Of a stretch of 64,000 nt of DNA, positions 7,225 to 16,041 are shown piece by piece. The notes under the pieces were generated by a model. It worked only from the letters and a program-made list of their open reading frames with translations, was not told the origin of the DNA and did no database searches. The DNA is taken from positions 310,001-374,000 of the forward strand of contig NZ_JBFNXJ010000002.1 in the NCBI RefSeq assembly GCF_040812015.1. Reading direction: 5' to 3'. The first letter of the stretch is position 1; the number at the start of each line of letters is the position of its first letter. The stretch comes from Chitinivorax sp. PXF-14. GTDB taxonomy: Bacteria > Pseudomonadota > Gammaproteobacteria > Burkholderiales > SCOH01. The position numbers were made by a program, and so were the translations under genes.

Positions 7225-8937
7225 TCAATCGTGCCCGCCGGCCTGCGGCGCAAAACGCGCCAGAACGTGGCCCGACATGCCCCTGGCCAGCTCTTCTTCG
7301 CCGAAGAAGACGGTGCCGAGCGCCGCCTTGCGCAGCATCACCAATTCGTCCTCGCTGTGGGTGCGCAGGACGATTTCGATGGCGGGATTGAGCGTGCGGG
7401 CCGTCTCGGCCATCTGCCGCACATTGAGCGGATCGGGCGTGGCGATCACCAGCATGGCGGCCTCGGCGATATGCGCCTGGATCAGCACGGCGGGCTCGGC
7501 GGCATCGCCCGACACGGCCGGCACCCCCTGCTTGCGCAGTTGCTCGACCAGCTCGCGGTTTTGCTCCGCCACCACATAGGGGATGCCGCGCGCCGCAAGC
7601 TCGCTGGCGATGCGCCGGCCCACCCGGCCGTAGCCCACCAGCACCACCTGCCCTTGCAGATACTGGCGCCCGGTGCTCATCGGCAGCTCGGCGTAGGGGT
7701 CGCCTCGCGCTTCCAGGCCGCGGGCCAGCGCGGAGCGGCGGAGTATCCAGCGCCGCAAAGGCTCGACGGCGGCGAACAGGAGCGGGTTCAGCGCGATCGA
7801 GATCAGCGCGCCGGCCAGCACCAGGCTAATGCCCTCGGCCGGCAGCAACCCCAGGGCGAGCCCGAGCCCCGCCAGGATGAACGAGAACTCGCCGATCTGC
7901 GCAAGGCTGGCCGAGACCGTCAACGCCGTGTTGAGCGGATAGCGGAAGGCGAGCACGATGGCCAGCGCGGCCAGCGACTTGCCCAGGATGATGATGGCGA
8001 CCACGCCGAGCACATGCACCGGCTGCTGCATCAGGATGGCCGGCTTGAACAGCATGCCGACCGACACGAAGAACAGTACGGAAAACGCATCGCGCAAGGG
8101 CAGCGACTCTTCGGCAGCGCGATGGCTGAACTCCGACTCGCGCATCACCATGCCGGCAAAGAACGCACCCAGCGCAAACGACACGCTGAACAGCTGGGCC
8201 GCGCCATAGGCGATGCCGATGGCGGTGGCGACCACCGCCAGCGTGAACAGCTCGCGCGAGCCGGTGCGCGACACCTGCCACAGCAGCCACGGCAGCAGGC
8301 GGCGGCCCACCACCAGCATCAGTGCGATGAAGGCCGATACCTGTAGCAGGGTCTTGCCGATGGCCAGCCACAACGGCGTATCGCCGGCAGCCGGCGCAGC
8401 CACCGAACCGCCGAGGATACCCGCCAGCGGCGGCAGCAGCACCAGCACCAGCACCGTGGCGAGGTCTTCGACCACCAGCCAGCCCACGGCGATGCGGCCG
8501 TTCATGCTATCGAGCACGCCGCGCGCCTCCAGCGCCTTGAGTAGGACGACCGTGCTGGCGCAGGACAGGGACAGGCCAAAGATCAGGCCGCTGCCCCAGC
8601 TCCAGCCCCACCACCATGCGATACCCATGCCCAGCGCTGTAGCGAGCCCCATCTGCACGACGGCCCCGGGCACCGCGATGCGCTTGACTGCCATCAGGTC
8701 GTCGAGCGAGAAATGCAGGCCGACACCGAACATCAGCAGCATCACGCCGATCTCCGACAGCTGCGAGGCCAGATGCACATCGGCCACGAAGCCCGGCGTA
8801 CCCGGCCCGATGATGATGCCGGCCAGCAGGTAGCCGACCAGCGCCGGCATCCTGATCCGCTCGGCCAGGAAACCGAGGATCAGCGCGATGCCGAAGCCGG
8901 CGGCCAGCGTGGTGATGAGGGAGATATTGTGTTCCAT
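7225..8937 (-). CDS. ybaL: CPA2 family cation/proton antiporter with RCK domain (YbaL/KefB-like)
   Basis: The 570-residue protein has about 12 membrane spans in residues 1-385, including GYLLAGIIIGPGTPGF and LMLFGVGLHFSLDDL-type motifs of Na+/H+ exchanger domains, and a cytoplasmic RCK/TrkA-N domain from about residue 410 (VVLVGYGRVGRRIASELAARG, a Rossmann GxGxxG nucleotide site). Length and layout match E. coli YbaL (558 aa) rather than KefB/C, which have KefF/G partners; none is present here. It would exchange K+ or Na+ for protons under nucleotide control. It is monocistronic; the ATP-grasp gene begins 174 bp downstream on the same strand. Confidence 0.88.
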   Translation of the reverse strand: MEHNISLITTLAAGFGIALILGFLAERIRMPALVGYLLAGIIIGPGTPGFVADVHLASQLSEIGVMLLMFGVGLHFSLDDLMAVKRIAVPGAVVQMGLATALGMGIAWWWGWSWGSGLIFGLSLSCASTVVLLKALEARGVLDSMNGRIAVGWLVVEDLATVLVLVLLPPLAGILGGSVAAPAAGDTPLWLAIGKTLLQVSAFIALMLVVGRRLLPWLLWQVSRTGSRELFTLAVVATAIGIAYGAAQLFSVSFALGAFFAGMVMRESEFSHRAAEESLPLRDAFSVLFFVSVGMLFKPAILMQQPVHVLGVVAIIILGKSLAALAIVLAFRYPLNTALTVSASLAQIGEFSFILAGLGLALGLLPAEGISLVLAGALISIALNPLLFAAVEPLRRWILRRSALARGLEARGDPYAELPMSTGRQYLQGQVVLVGYGRVGRRIASELAARGIPYVVAEQNRELVEQLRKQGVPAVSGDAAEPAVLIQAHIAEAAMLVIATPDPLNVRQMAETARTLNPAIEIVLRTHSEDELVMLRKAALGTVFFGEEELARGMSGHVLARFAPQAGGHD

Positions 8938-9181
8938 CCGGTGATCTCGGAAAGCGGGTTGACGATGGGTGGAATATTCAGTGTTAGTAGCAAAGGCCGA
9001 ACGGCAAGCAGCCGTCGCGCACTCACGGCGCCGCCGGGGAAAAACAGGCGGGCCCGATTACCGCTGTCGGCGCCGGCGACAGCTTGCCGTGCCCAGCGAC
9101 GGCAGGCTCACCGGCGGGCAGCAATAGCTATCGACATAGAATCATCAATAGCCTGACACGCACAGACCTATTCGGGTTCCC

Positions 9182-10195
9182 TCACCCGCTGATTCTTTCC
9201 TGCCGGTATACACCGGGTGTCACCCCGGTCCATTTCTTGAAGGCGCGGTGAAACGCGCTCGGCTCGGAGAAGCCGAGCTGGGCCGCGATCTCATCGAGCC
9301 CCAGCTCAGGCCGCGACAGGAAATAGATCGCGGTGTCGCGCCGCAGATTGTCCTTGATCTGCTGGTAGGAGCTGCCCTCGTCCTTGAGCCGGCGGCGCAA
9401 GGTCTGCGGCGTCATGTTGAGGCGCTGCGCGATCTGCTCGAACTCGGGGTAGTCGTAGGCCTTGCGCAGGATGGCCCGAATCTGCCCGGTCAGGCTGTCG
9501 TCGTTCTTGGGGCGCACCAGCAGGTCGGCGGGCGAGGTCTTGAGAAACTGCCTGAGCGTGACCTCGTTCTGCACGATGGGCAGGTCGAGCGCACTGGCGG
9601 GAAAGCTCAGCGTGGTCCGCGCAGCGCCAAAGCGCATGGTCGGCGCGTAGAACATGCGCCGGTACTCATCGACATGCGGCGGCTCGGCATAGGAGAAGGT
9701 TGCCTCGATCAACTGGATACGCCGGCCGGCAAGCCAGCAGGCAAGGCCATGCCAGATCACGAGCCAGCTCTCGGTGAGGAAATGGTCGGGGTCGTCGAGC
9801 TGATGGTTGGTGAAGACCAGCGTAGCGCATTGCTCGTGGCGCTCGAACTCGACCGAGAAGGCATCGGTGAGCAGGCCGTAGAAGCGGGTGCCGCGCTTGA
9901 GCGCGCGCTCCAGCGTACCGCAATGGATCACCGTGTAGCACATCATGGCAAAGGTGCCGAGCTTGCACGGCCGCGCCGGGCAAAAGCCCATGAACTCGTC
10001 GCTGAGCGTGAACCAGATGGCCTGCACCAGCGCGGTGTACTGCTCGGTCGATACCCGCGCCGACGGGGCATCGAGCAGCTCGGGGGCGATGCTGGCGCGC
10101 TCGAGGATGGCCCGCGCGTCGATGCCGGCGGCGTGCACGCCACGCAGGGCGGCCACAACAAAGTTGATCGGGATGGAATGTTTGCGTGCGTCCAT
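9182..10195 (-). CDS. AraC family transcriptional regulator (OruR/ArgR-like architecture)
   Basis: The 337-residue protein has an N-terminal ligand-binding region of the arabinose-binding-domain type common in fatty-acid and amino-acid regulators (MGFCPARPCKLGTFAMMCYTVIHCGTLERALKRG, a conserved block near residues 70-105) and a C-terminal AraC helix-turn-helix pair (FEQIAQRLNMTPQTLRRRLKDEGSSYQQIKD, then LDEIAAQLGFSEPSAFHRAFKKWTGVTPGVYR). It is transcribed away from the acyl-CoA dehydrogenase gene with 231 bp between starts, the usual arrangement for a local activator. Regulators of this group often sit by acyl-CoA dehydrogenase, CoA-ligase and CoA-transferase genes, as here. The inducer is likely an acyl compound, by inference. 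Confidence 0.88.
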   Translation of the reverse strand: MDARKHSIPINFVVAALRGVHAAGIDARAILERASIAPELLDAPSARVSTEQYTALVQAIWFTLSDEFMGFCPARPCKLGTFAMMCYTVIHCGTLERALKRGTRFYGLLTDAFSVEFERHEQCATLVFTNHQLDDPDHFLTESWLVIWHGLACWLAGRRIQLIEATFSYAEPPHVDEYRRMFYAPTMRFGAARTTLSFPASALDLPIVQNEVTLRQFLKTSPADLLVRPKNDDSLTGQIRAILRKAYDYPEFEQIAQRLNMTPQTLRRRLKDEGSSYQQIKDNLRRDTAIYFLSRPELGLDEIAAQLGFSEPSAFHRAFKKWTGVTPGVYRQERISG

Positions 10196-10426
10196 AGCCA
10201 GCCATCGTAACCAGCGCTGGCCGGCTTGCCAAATACATCCGCCGCCGGCTGACCAAACGCGTCAACGCGCTTGAGCGTTCCCGCCATTGAGCATGCCGGC
10301 GCGGATTTTTATGCTAGGCGCCACAACATCGGACAAGCGCCTGCGCCAGCAGGCCCCACACCCGCCGGCCGGCAACCGGCCACCTTAACGAGCCCGCAGA
10401 GATGGGCGCCAAGGACGGAGAAGACC

Positions 10427-11569
10427 ATGGAAAGACTGCATTTCGAACAGGAACACAACATCTTTCGCGAGAGCTTTCGCGAATTCCTGCAACGCGAGGT
10501 GATCCCGCAGCAGGAACAATGGGAGCGCGACGGCATCGTCTCGCGCGATGCCTGGCGCCGCGCCGGCGAAGCGGGCTTCCTGGTGCCGTTCGCCGACGAG
10601 AAGTACGGTGGCGCGGGCTGCCGCGACTTCCGCTACGACCAGGTGATCTGCGAGGAGCTGTCCTATATCAACGAGGCCGGGCTGATGTTCCCGCTGCATT
10701 CCTCGCTGTGCGCGCCCTACCTCGATGCCTTCGCCAACGACGAGCAGAAGGACCGCTGGATGCCGGGCATCGTCTCGGGCGAGAAGATCCTCGCCGTCGC
10801 GATGACCGAGCCGCAGGCCGGCTCCGACCTGGCCGGCATGAAGACCCGCGCCGAGGACCGTGGTGACCACTGGCTGCTCAACGGCTCCAAGGTGTTCATC
10901 TCGAACGGCATCCTGTGCGACCTGTGCATCGTCGCCGCCAGGACCGACCCTGCCAATCCGCACGGCATGACGCTGCTGATCGTCGAGGACGGCATGCCGG
11001 GCTTCGAGCGCGGCCGCCGGCTGAAGAAGATGGGCATGCACTCGCAGGACACCGCCGAGCTGTTCTTCAACGACGTGCAGGTGCCCAAGGCCAATGTGCT
11101 GGGCGAGCCCGGCGCCGGCTTCTACTACCTGATGCAGATGCTCGGCAAGGAGCGGCTGACGCTGGCCTGCTCCGCCGTCGCCGGCGCGCGCGCCGCCTAC
11201 GGCCTGACCAAGGAATACGTGCTCGGCCGCAAGGCCTTCGGCCGCGAGATCGCCAAGTTCCAGAACACCCGCTTCAAGCTGGCCGAGATGAAGACCGAGA
11301 TCGACATCGGCCAGGTCTTCGTCGATCGCTGCGTGATGGACATCAACGCCGGCCGGCTCGGCGACGACATCGCCGCCGAGGCCAAGCTGTGGACCACCGA
11401 GATGCTCGGCCGCGTAGTCGACCAGTGCGTGCAGCTGCACGGCGGCTGGGGCTATATGGACGAATACCCGATCAGCCGCATGTACACCAATGCGCGCATC
11501 CAGCGCATCTTCGCCGGCACCTCGGAAATCATGAAGGAGATCATCGGCCGCGCCGAGGGCCTGGCCTGA
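10427..11569 (+). CDS. Acyl-CoA dehydrogenase (long-chain/isovaleryl-type active site)
   Basis: This 380-residue flavoprotein has the family blocks AMTEPQAGSDLAGMKT (about 125-140), NGSKVFISNGILCDL, and the C-terminal ARIQRIFAGTSEIMKEIIGRA. In short- and medium-chain enzymes the catalytic base is the Glu of YEGT; here that position is Ala (FAGT). Long-chain and isovaleryl-CoA dehydrogenases instead use a Glu in an ERL motif; this protein has KERL with Glu242 in the right place. It therefore probably oxidises long or branched acyl-CoA, passing electrons to ETF. ATG 10427 is chosen for the GGAG six bases upstream; the longer open frame from 10271 lacks any family similarity. The divergent AraC gene is its likely regulator. 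Confidence 0.92.
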   Translation: MERLHFEQEHNIFRESFREFLQREVIPQQEQWERDGIVSRDAWRRAGEAGFLVPFADEKYGGAGCRDFRYDQVICEELSYINEAGLMFPLHSSLCAPYLDAFANDEQKDRWMPGIVSGEKILAVAMTEPQAGSDLAGMKTRAEDRGDHWLLNGSKVFISNGILCDLCIVAARTDPANPHGMTLLIVEDGMPGFERGRRLKKMGMHSQDTAELFFNDVQVPKANVLGEPGAGFYYLMQMLGKERLTLACSAVAGARAAYGLTKEYVLGRKAFGREIAKFQNTRFKLAEMKTEIDIGQVFVDRCVMDINAGRLGDDIAAEAKLWTTEMLGRVVDQCVQLHGGWGYMDEYPISRMYTNARIQRIFAGTSEIMKEIIGRAEGLA

Positions 11570-11730
11570 ACGGCAAGCCTGGCGCGGCCCGCAGCCGGGC
11601 TGCAAGGGGCGCCGGGCGTGCCGGCCAGGGCAGCGGCACACCGTCACCACGCAGGCCACGCCGGCCAATGCCGCGCCGGGGGCTCGCGTGTGCGGGCATA
11701 TGCATGTAGCGAACGGTTCTATCGGGGCTG

Positions 11731-11759
11731 TCGTCAAGCCAGGTGAAAACGTCTAATCT
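11731..11759 (+). promoter_or_regulatory. Putative cysK promoter
   Basis: TCGTCA (11731-11736) and TAATCT (11754-11759) are 17 bp apart, 75 bp before the cysK start. The match is moderate, but it supports separate transcription of cysK from the acyl-CoA dehydrogenase gene, which is 264 bp upstream. Confidence 0.4.
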
Positions 11760-11833
11760 TGGTGGGTTAAAACGGGCGCGCCGGCCGCGCCCAGCATCGA
11801 ATCCACGCAACCCACCGAAGAAGAGGAAGCCCC

Positions 11834-12769
11834 ATGCGTATCGCCAATGATGTGACCGACCTGATCGGCAACACCCCGCTCGTCAAGCTCAACCGCATTA
11901 CCGAAGGCTGCGTTGCCACCGTCGTTGCCAAGCTCGAGTTCTTCAACCCCGCGCACAGCGTGAAGGACCGCATCGGCGCGGCGATGATCGAGGCGGCGGA
12001 AAAAGCCGGCCTGATCAACGCGGACACGGTGATCGTCGAGCCGACCTCGGGCAACACCGGCATCGCGCTGGCGATGGTGTGCGCGGCCAAGGGCTACAAG
12101 TGCATCCTGACCATGCCCGAGACGATGTCGAAGGAACGCCGCATGCTGCTGCGCGCCTATGGCGCCGAGCTGGTGCTGACACCGGGCCCGGACGGCATGA
12201 ATGGCGCGATCCGCAAGGCGGAGGAGATCGTCGCCAGCAACCCGACCACCCATTTCATGCCGCAGCAGTTCAAGAACCCGGCCAACCCCGAGGTGCACCG
12301 CAAGACAACGGCGGAGGAAATCTGGAACGATACCGACGGCAAGGTGGACATCCTGGTCGCGGGCATCGGCACCGGCGGCACCATCACCGGTGTCGGTGAG
12401 GTGATCAAGGCACGCAAGCCCGAGTTCAAGGTGGTGGCGGTCGAGCCCGATGCGTCGGCCGTGCTGTCCGGCTCGCCTAAGGGGCCGCACACGATCCAGG
12501 GGCTCGGCGCCGGCTTCATCCCGGATGTGCTGAATACCGGCGTCTACGACGAAATCGTGCGTGTCAAGAACGACGACGCATTTGAATTCGCCCGCCGCAT
12601 GGCCCGCGAGGAGGGCCTGCTGGTGGGCATCAGTTCCGGTGCCGCGGTGTGGTCTGCGTTGCAGGTCGCCAAGCGCCCCGAGAACGCAGGCAAGCTGATC
12701 GTGGTGGTAATCCCCTCGTTCGGCGAACGCTATTTGTCGACGGCGCTGTTCGCCAACCTGGCGGACTGA
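11834..12769 (+). CDS. cysK: Cysteine synthase A (O-acetylserine sulfhydrylase)
   Basis: The 311-residue protein is a standard fold-type II PLP enzyme that makes cysteine and acetate from O-acetylserine and sulfide. Visible motifs are [10 protein letters not shown], the PLP lysine K44 in [11 protein letters not shown], the substrate loop [10 protein letters not shown], the phosphate-binding [12 protein letters not shown], and ISSGAA near the C-terminus. Length is that of CysK rather than CysM, and ETMSKERR is typical. Ribosome binding site AGAGGAAG precedes ATG 11834. It sits between acyl-CoA genes but a likely own promoter at 11731-11759 suggests it is an independent unit. No CysB site was identified. 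Confidence 0.96.
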   Translation: MRIANDVTDLIGNTPLVKLNRITEGCVATVVAKLEFFNPAHSVKDRIGAAMIEAAEKAGLINADTVIVEPTSGNTGIALAMVCAAKGYKCILTMPETMSKERRMLLRAYGAELVLTPGPDGMNGAIRKAEEIVASNPTTHFMPQQFKNPANPEVHRKTTAEEIWNDTDGKVDILVAGIGTGGTITGVGEVIKARKPEFKVVAVEPDASAVLSGSPKGPHTIQGLGAGFIPDVLNTGVYDEIVRVKNDDAFEFARRMAREEGLLVGISSGAAVWSALQVAKRPENAGKLIVVVIPSFGERYLSTALFANLAD

Positions 12770-12860
12770 TCGCCGCGCGGCGCGCAGCCACGCTGAACGC
12801 CGCGCCCACAGCCGCTTGCAGGGCAGCTCCGTCGACCACGAAAACAACAAGGAGGAGACC

Positions 12861-14513
12861 ATGCAAGCGCTGGAACAGAAAACCCCGGTGGACATGCTTG
12901 CCCACTGGGCCCACACGCGCCCCAACGACATCTACCTGCACCAGCCCGTCCAGCGCGAATGGCGCAGCTGGAGCTGGGCGCAGGCACTCGACGAAGTACG
13001 GCGCATGGCGACCGCGCTGAAGGCGCGCGGCTACGCCCCCGGCAGCCGCATCGCGATCCTGTCGAAGAACTGCGCGCACTGGTTCATGGCCGATTTCGCC
13101 ATCATGCTGGCGGGTTACGTCAGCGTGCCGCTGTTCCAGAACCAGTCGCCCGAAGGCATCGGCTATGTGCTCGAACACTGCGACGCCAAGCTCGTCTTCG
13201 TCGGCAAGCTCGACGAGCCCGACAAGGTCGATGCCGCCCTGCCCGCGACGCTCGCGCGCATCGCCTTCCCCTACCCCGGCAAGCTGCGCGGCGAAGACTG
13301 GGACGAGCTGGTGGCGCGCCACCCGCCGGCGGCCCTGGAGACCGCGCCCGTGCTCGATGACGTGGCCACCTTCATCTACACCTCGGGTACCACCGGCCAC
13401 CCCAAGGGCGCGGTTCACCGCTACCGCCAGATCGCGGCGGCCACCGCCGCCGGCCGCCGGGCCTTCGAGCTGAACCCTCAGGACAGCTTCTTTTCCTACC
13501 TGCCGCTGTCGCACGCGGCCGAACGCTTCATGGTGGAGATGATCAGCGTCTACGGCGGGGTGCCGGTGTATTTCGCCGAATCGCTCGATACCTTCGCCGC
13601 CGATCTGCAGCATGTACAGCCGACCCTGTTCTTTGCCGTACCAAGGCTGTGGACCAAGTTCCAGCAAGGCATCCTGGCCAAGTTGCCGCAACGCAAGCTA
13701 GACCTGCTGCTCCGGCTGCCGATCGTCTCCGGCCTGATCAAGCGCAAGATCCGCCACGGCCTCGGCCTGTCGCGCGCGCGCATCATCATCTCCGGCGCGG
13801 CAGCCATCTCGCCTTCGCTGCAGCAGTGGTATCGACGCCTCGGCGTGAACATCCAGGAAGGCTATGCGATGACCGAGCTGTTCTGTTACGGCGTCATCAA
13901 CCCGCCCAACGGCATCCGCATCGGCTATGTGGGCAAGCCGCTGCCCGGCCTCGAGGTGAAGACCGCCGACAACGGCGAGCTGCTGCTGCGCTGCCCCGCG
14001 GTGATGGACGGCTACTACCGCGATCCTGAAAAGACCGCCGAGGTGCTCACGCCCGACGGCTTCTACCGTACCGGCGATCTCGGCGAGATCAACCGCGACG
14101 GCTATGTGCGCATCACCGGCCGCGCGCGCGAGCAGTTCAAGACGGCCAAGGGCAAGTTCGTCTCGCCGACGCATATCGAGGGCAAGCTGCTGGAAAACCA
14201 GGCGATCGAGCAGATCTGCCTGATGGGCAGCGATCTGCCGCACACGATCGCCGTGGCGGTGCTGTCCGAGCAGGCCCGGCAATCGGCGCGCGATGCGCTG
14301 CAGGCAAGCCTCGCCGCCACCGTCGACCGCGTTAACCGGGTGCTCGAGAAGCATGAGCAGGTCGGCAAGCTGGTGGTCGTCAGCGAGCCGTGGACTATCG
14401 ACAACGGCCTGCTGACGCCAACGCTCAAGCTCAAGCGCCATGTGGTCGAGCAGCGCTACCTGGCGCTCGTCGAGAAGCTGATCGAACACCCCGACCTCGT
14501 GATGTGGGAATGA
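12861..14513 (+). CDS. AMP-dependent acyl-CoA ligase (long-chain fatty-acid type)
   Basis: The 550-residue adenylate-forming enzyme activates a carboxylic acid to its CoA thioester via an acyl-AMP. The P-loop FIYTSGTTGHPKG is at about 172-183; further motifs are FSYLPLSHAAERF, the ISGAAAISPSL/GYAMTE block (A5 motif YxMTE), and DGFYRTGDLGEINRDGYVRITGRAREQFKTAKGKFVSP. Opening with an RPN...W..YSW-like region and the PLSH, GAA motifs resemble ACSL-like ligases (FadD15 type), though it is shorter than the usual 600 residues. ATG 12861 follows AAGGAGGAG; it is 91 bp after cysK. With the downstream AMACR-type gene and the upstream dehydrogenase it suggests a branched-acid oxidation route. Confidence 0.92.
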   Translation: MQALEQKTPVDMLAHWAHTRPNDIYLHQPVQREWRSWSWAQALDEVRRMATALKARGYAPGSRIAILSKNCAHWFMADFAIMLAGYVSVPLFQNQSPEGIGYVLEHCDAKLVFVGKLDEPDKVDAALPATLARIAFPYPGKLRGEDWDELVARHPPAALETAPVLDDVATFIYTSGTTGHPKGAVHRYRQIAAATAAGRRAFELNPQDSFFSYLPLSHAAERFMVEMISVYGGVPVYFAESLDTFAADLQHVQPTLFFAVPRLWTKFQQGILAKLPQRKLDLLLRLPIVSGLIKRKIRHGLGLSRARIIISGAAAISPSLQQWYRRLGVNIQEGYAMTELFCYGVINPPNGIRIGYVGKPLPGLEVKTADNGELLLRCPAVMDGYYRDPEKTAEVLTPDGFYRTGDLGEINRDGYVRITGRAREQFKTAKGKFVSPTHIEGKLLENQAIEQICLMGSDLPHTIAVAVLSEQARQSARDALQASLAATVDRVNRVLEKHEQVGKLVVVSEPWTIDNGLLTPTLKLKRHVVEQRYLALVEKLIEHPDLVMWE

Positions 14514-14565
14514 CCCGCATCCACCGCCCCGGCTGATGCCGCGGCCAGCCCCAACCGGAGCCACC

Positions 14566-15747
14566 ATGTCTGCACCGTTGTCCAGCCTCAGGATTCTCGA
14601 CTTCACCACGCTGCTACCCGGGCCCTTTGCCTCGCTGCTGCTTGCCGACCTCGGCGCGGACGTGATCCGCATCGAGTCGCCGACGCGGCCCGACCTCGCG
14701 CGCCTGTTTCCGCCCTATGCCGACGGCCAGTCCACGACGCACGGCTACCTCAATCGCAACAAGCGCTCGCTCGCGCTCGACCTGAAAAAGCCCGAGGCGC
14801 TCGACATCGTCAAACGGCTCGTGGCCGACTACGACATCGTGATCGAGCAGTTCCGCCCCGGCGTGATGGATCGCCTGGGCCTGGGCTTTGCCGCGCTCAA
14901 GGCCATCAATCCGCGGCTGATCTACTGCTCGGTGACCGGCTACGGCCAGACCGGCCCGCTCAGGGACCGCGCCGGCCACGACATCAACTATCTCGCGCTG
15001 TCCGGCCTCGCCAGCTACACCGGCAGGCAGGGTAGCGGCCCCTTGCCGCTGGGCCCGCAGCTGGCCGATGTGGCGGGCGGCTCGCTGCACGCGGTGATCG
15101 GCATACTCGCCGCCGTCACCCAGCGCGCGGCCACCGGCGAAGGCGCCCATATCGACATCAGCATGACCGATTGCGCCTTCAGCCTGAACGCGATGTCCGG
15201 CGCGGCCGCGCTCGCCGGCGGCGTCGAGCCGGGCTGGGAGGCGGGCCTGCTCAACGGCGGCAGTTTCTACGATTACTACGAGACGGCCGATGGCCAGTGG
15301 CTGTCGGTCGGCAGCCTGGAGCCGCAGTTCATGGCGCAGCTGGCCGCCGCCGTCGATGCGCAGGAAATCGCCGGCCTGAGCCTGGCGCAGGACCCGACCA
15401 TCCAGGCCAACCTGAAAACCCGGCTGCGCATGGCCTTCCGGCAACAGCCGCTGGCACACTGGCTCGATGTGTTCCGGCAATGCGATGCCTGTGTCGAGCC
15501 AGTGCTCGCCGTCAGCCAGGCGGCAAGCCAGCCGCAGGCCATGGCGCGCGGCTGGGTCGTCGACGTGCCCACCGCCGAGGGTGGCAGCCAGTGCCAGATG
15601 GCCTGTCCGATCCGCATCGACGGCTGGCAGGCCGAATACCGGCAGGCCGGCGGCGCGGTAGGCAGCGATACGCAGGCCATCCTGCATGCGCTGGGCTACA
15701 GCGGCAGCGATGTCGCCCGGCTCGGCGAGGCCGGCGTACTGGGCTGA
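14566..15747 (+). CDS. CaiB/BaiF family CoA enzyme, alpha-methylacyl-CoA racemase-like
   Basis: The 393-residue protein is a class III CoA-transferase-fold enzyme. The N-terminus (LRILDFTTLLPGPFASLLLADLGADVIRIE) is the family hallmark. The motif GHDINY with His138, and LADVAGGS with Asp168, reproduce the catalytic His126/Asp156 pair of Mycobacterium tuberculosis alpha-methylacyl-CoA racemase with the same 30-residue spacing; transferases of the family lack the His. It therefore probably epimerises (2R)- to (2S)-methylacyl-CoA so that the dehydrogenase can act. ATG 14566 has GGAG five bases upstream; it lies 52 bp after the acyl-CoA ligase, likely one operon. A strict transferase role cannot be excluded. 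Confidence 0.88.
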   Translation: MSAPLSSLRILDFTTLLPGPFASLLLADLGADVIRIESPTRPDLARLFPPYADGQSTTHGYLNRNKRSLALDLKKPEALDIVKRLVADYDIVIEQFRPGVMDRLGLGFAALKAINPRLIYCSVTGYGQTGPLRDRAGHDINYLALSGLASYTGRQGSGPLPLGPQLADVAGGSLHAVIGILAAVTQRAATGEGAHIDISMTDCAFSLNAMSGAAALAGGVEPGWEAGLLNGGSFYDYYETADGQWLSVGSLEPQFMAQLAAAVDAQEIAGLSLAQDPTIQANLKTRLRMAFRQQPLAHWLDVFRQCDACVEPVLAVSQAASQPQAMARGWVVDVPTAEGGSQCQMACPIRIDGWQAEYRQAGGAVGSDTQAILHALGYSGSDVARLGEAGVLG

Positions 15748-15981
15748 GCCGCAAGGCAGTGCGGGCGGGCCTGCCAGCCGGCCGGAACGGCACGCCAGTG
15801 CTGGCTCGCAGCCTGGCTGCCCAGTATGCAGCGCAGCCATTTGCCGACGTGAAGGGCGCTGCGGAAAGACGCCCCATGCGCCGCCTAGGCAGAGGCCAAA
15901 TCCGGCCAGCCGAGCACCACCCTCACCCCGCGCCCGCCATCGAAAATATAATGTAGATCAAGCACTGGTGCGGCGCCGGGC

Positions 15982-16010
15982 ACGACAATGCGGAGCCCCG
16001 CCGGTATACT
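15982..16010 (+). promoter_or_regulatory. Promoter of the HlyD-ABC exporter operon
   Basis: ACGACA (15982-15987) and TATACT (16005-16010) are 17 bp apart, 31 bp before the ATG at 16042. The preceding 15748-15981 is GC-rich, without a recognisable gene or a T-tailed terminator. Confidence 0.5.
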
Positions 16011-16041
16011 GGCGCATCGGCATCCGCGCCAGGCCAGGCAC

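Noticed and set aside
6091-8346. A 751-codon open frame on the + strand
   Set aside because: Antisense to the ATP-grasp and antiporter genes; low-complexity Arg/Gln/His composition.
10271-10426. A 52-residue N-terminal extension of the acyl-CoA dehydrogenase
   Set aside because: It has no similarity to the family and ATG 10427 has a good ribosome binding site.
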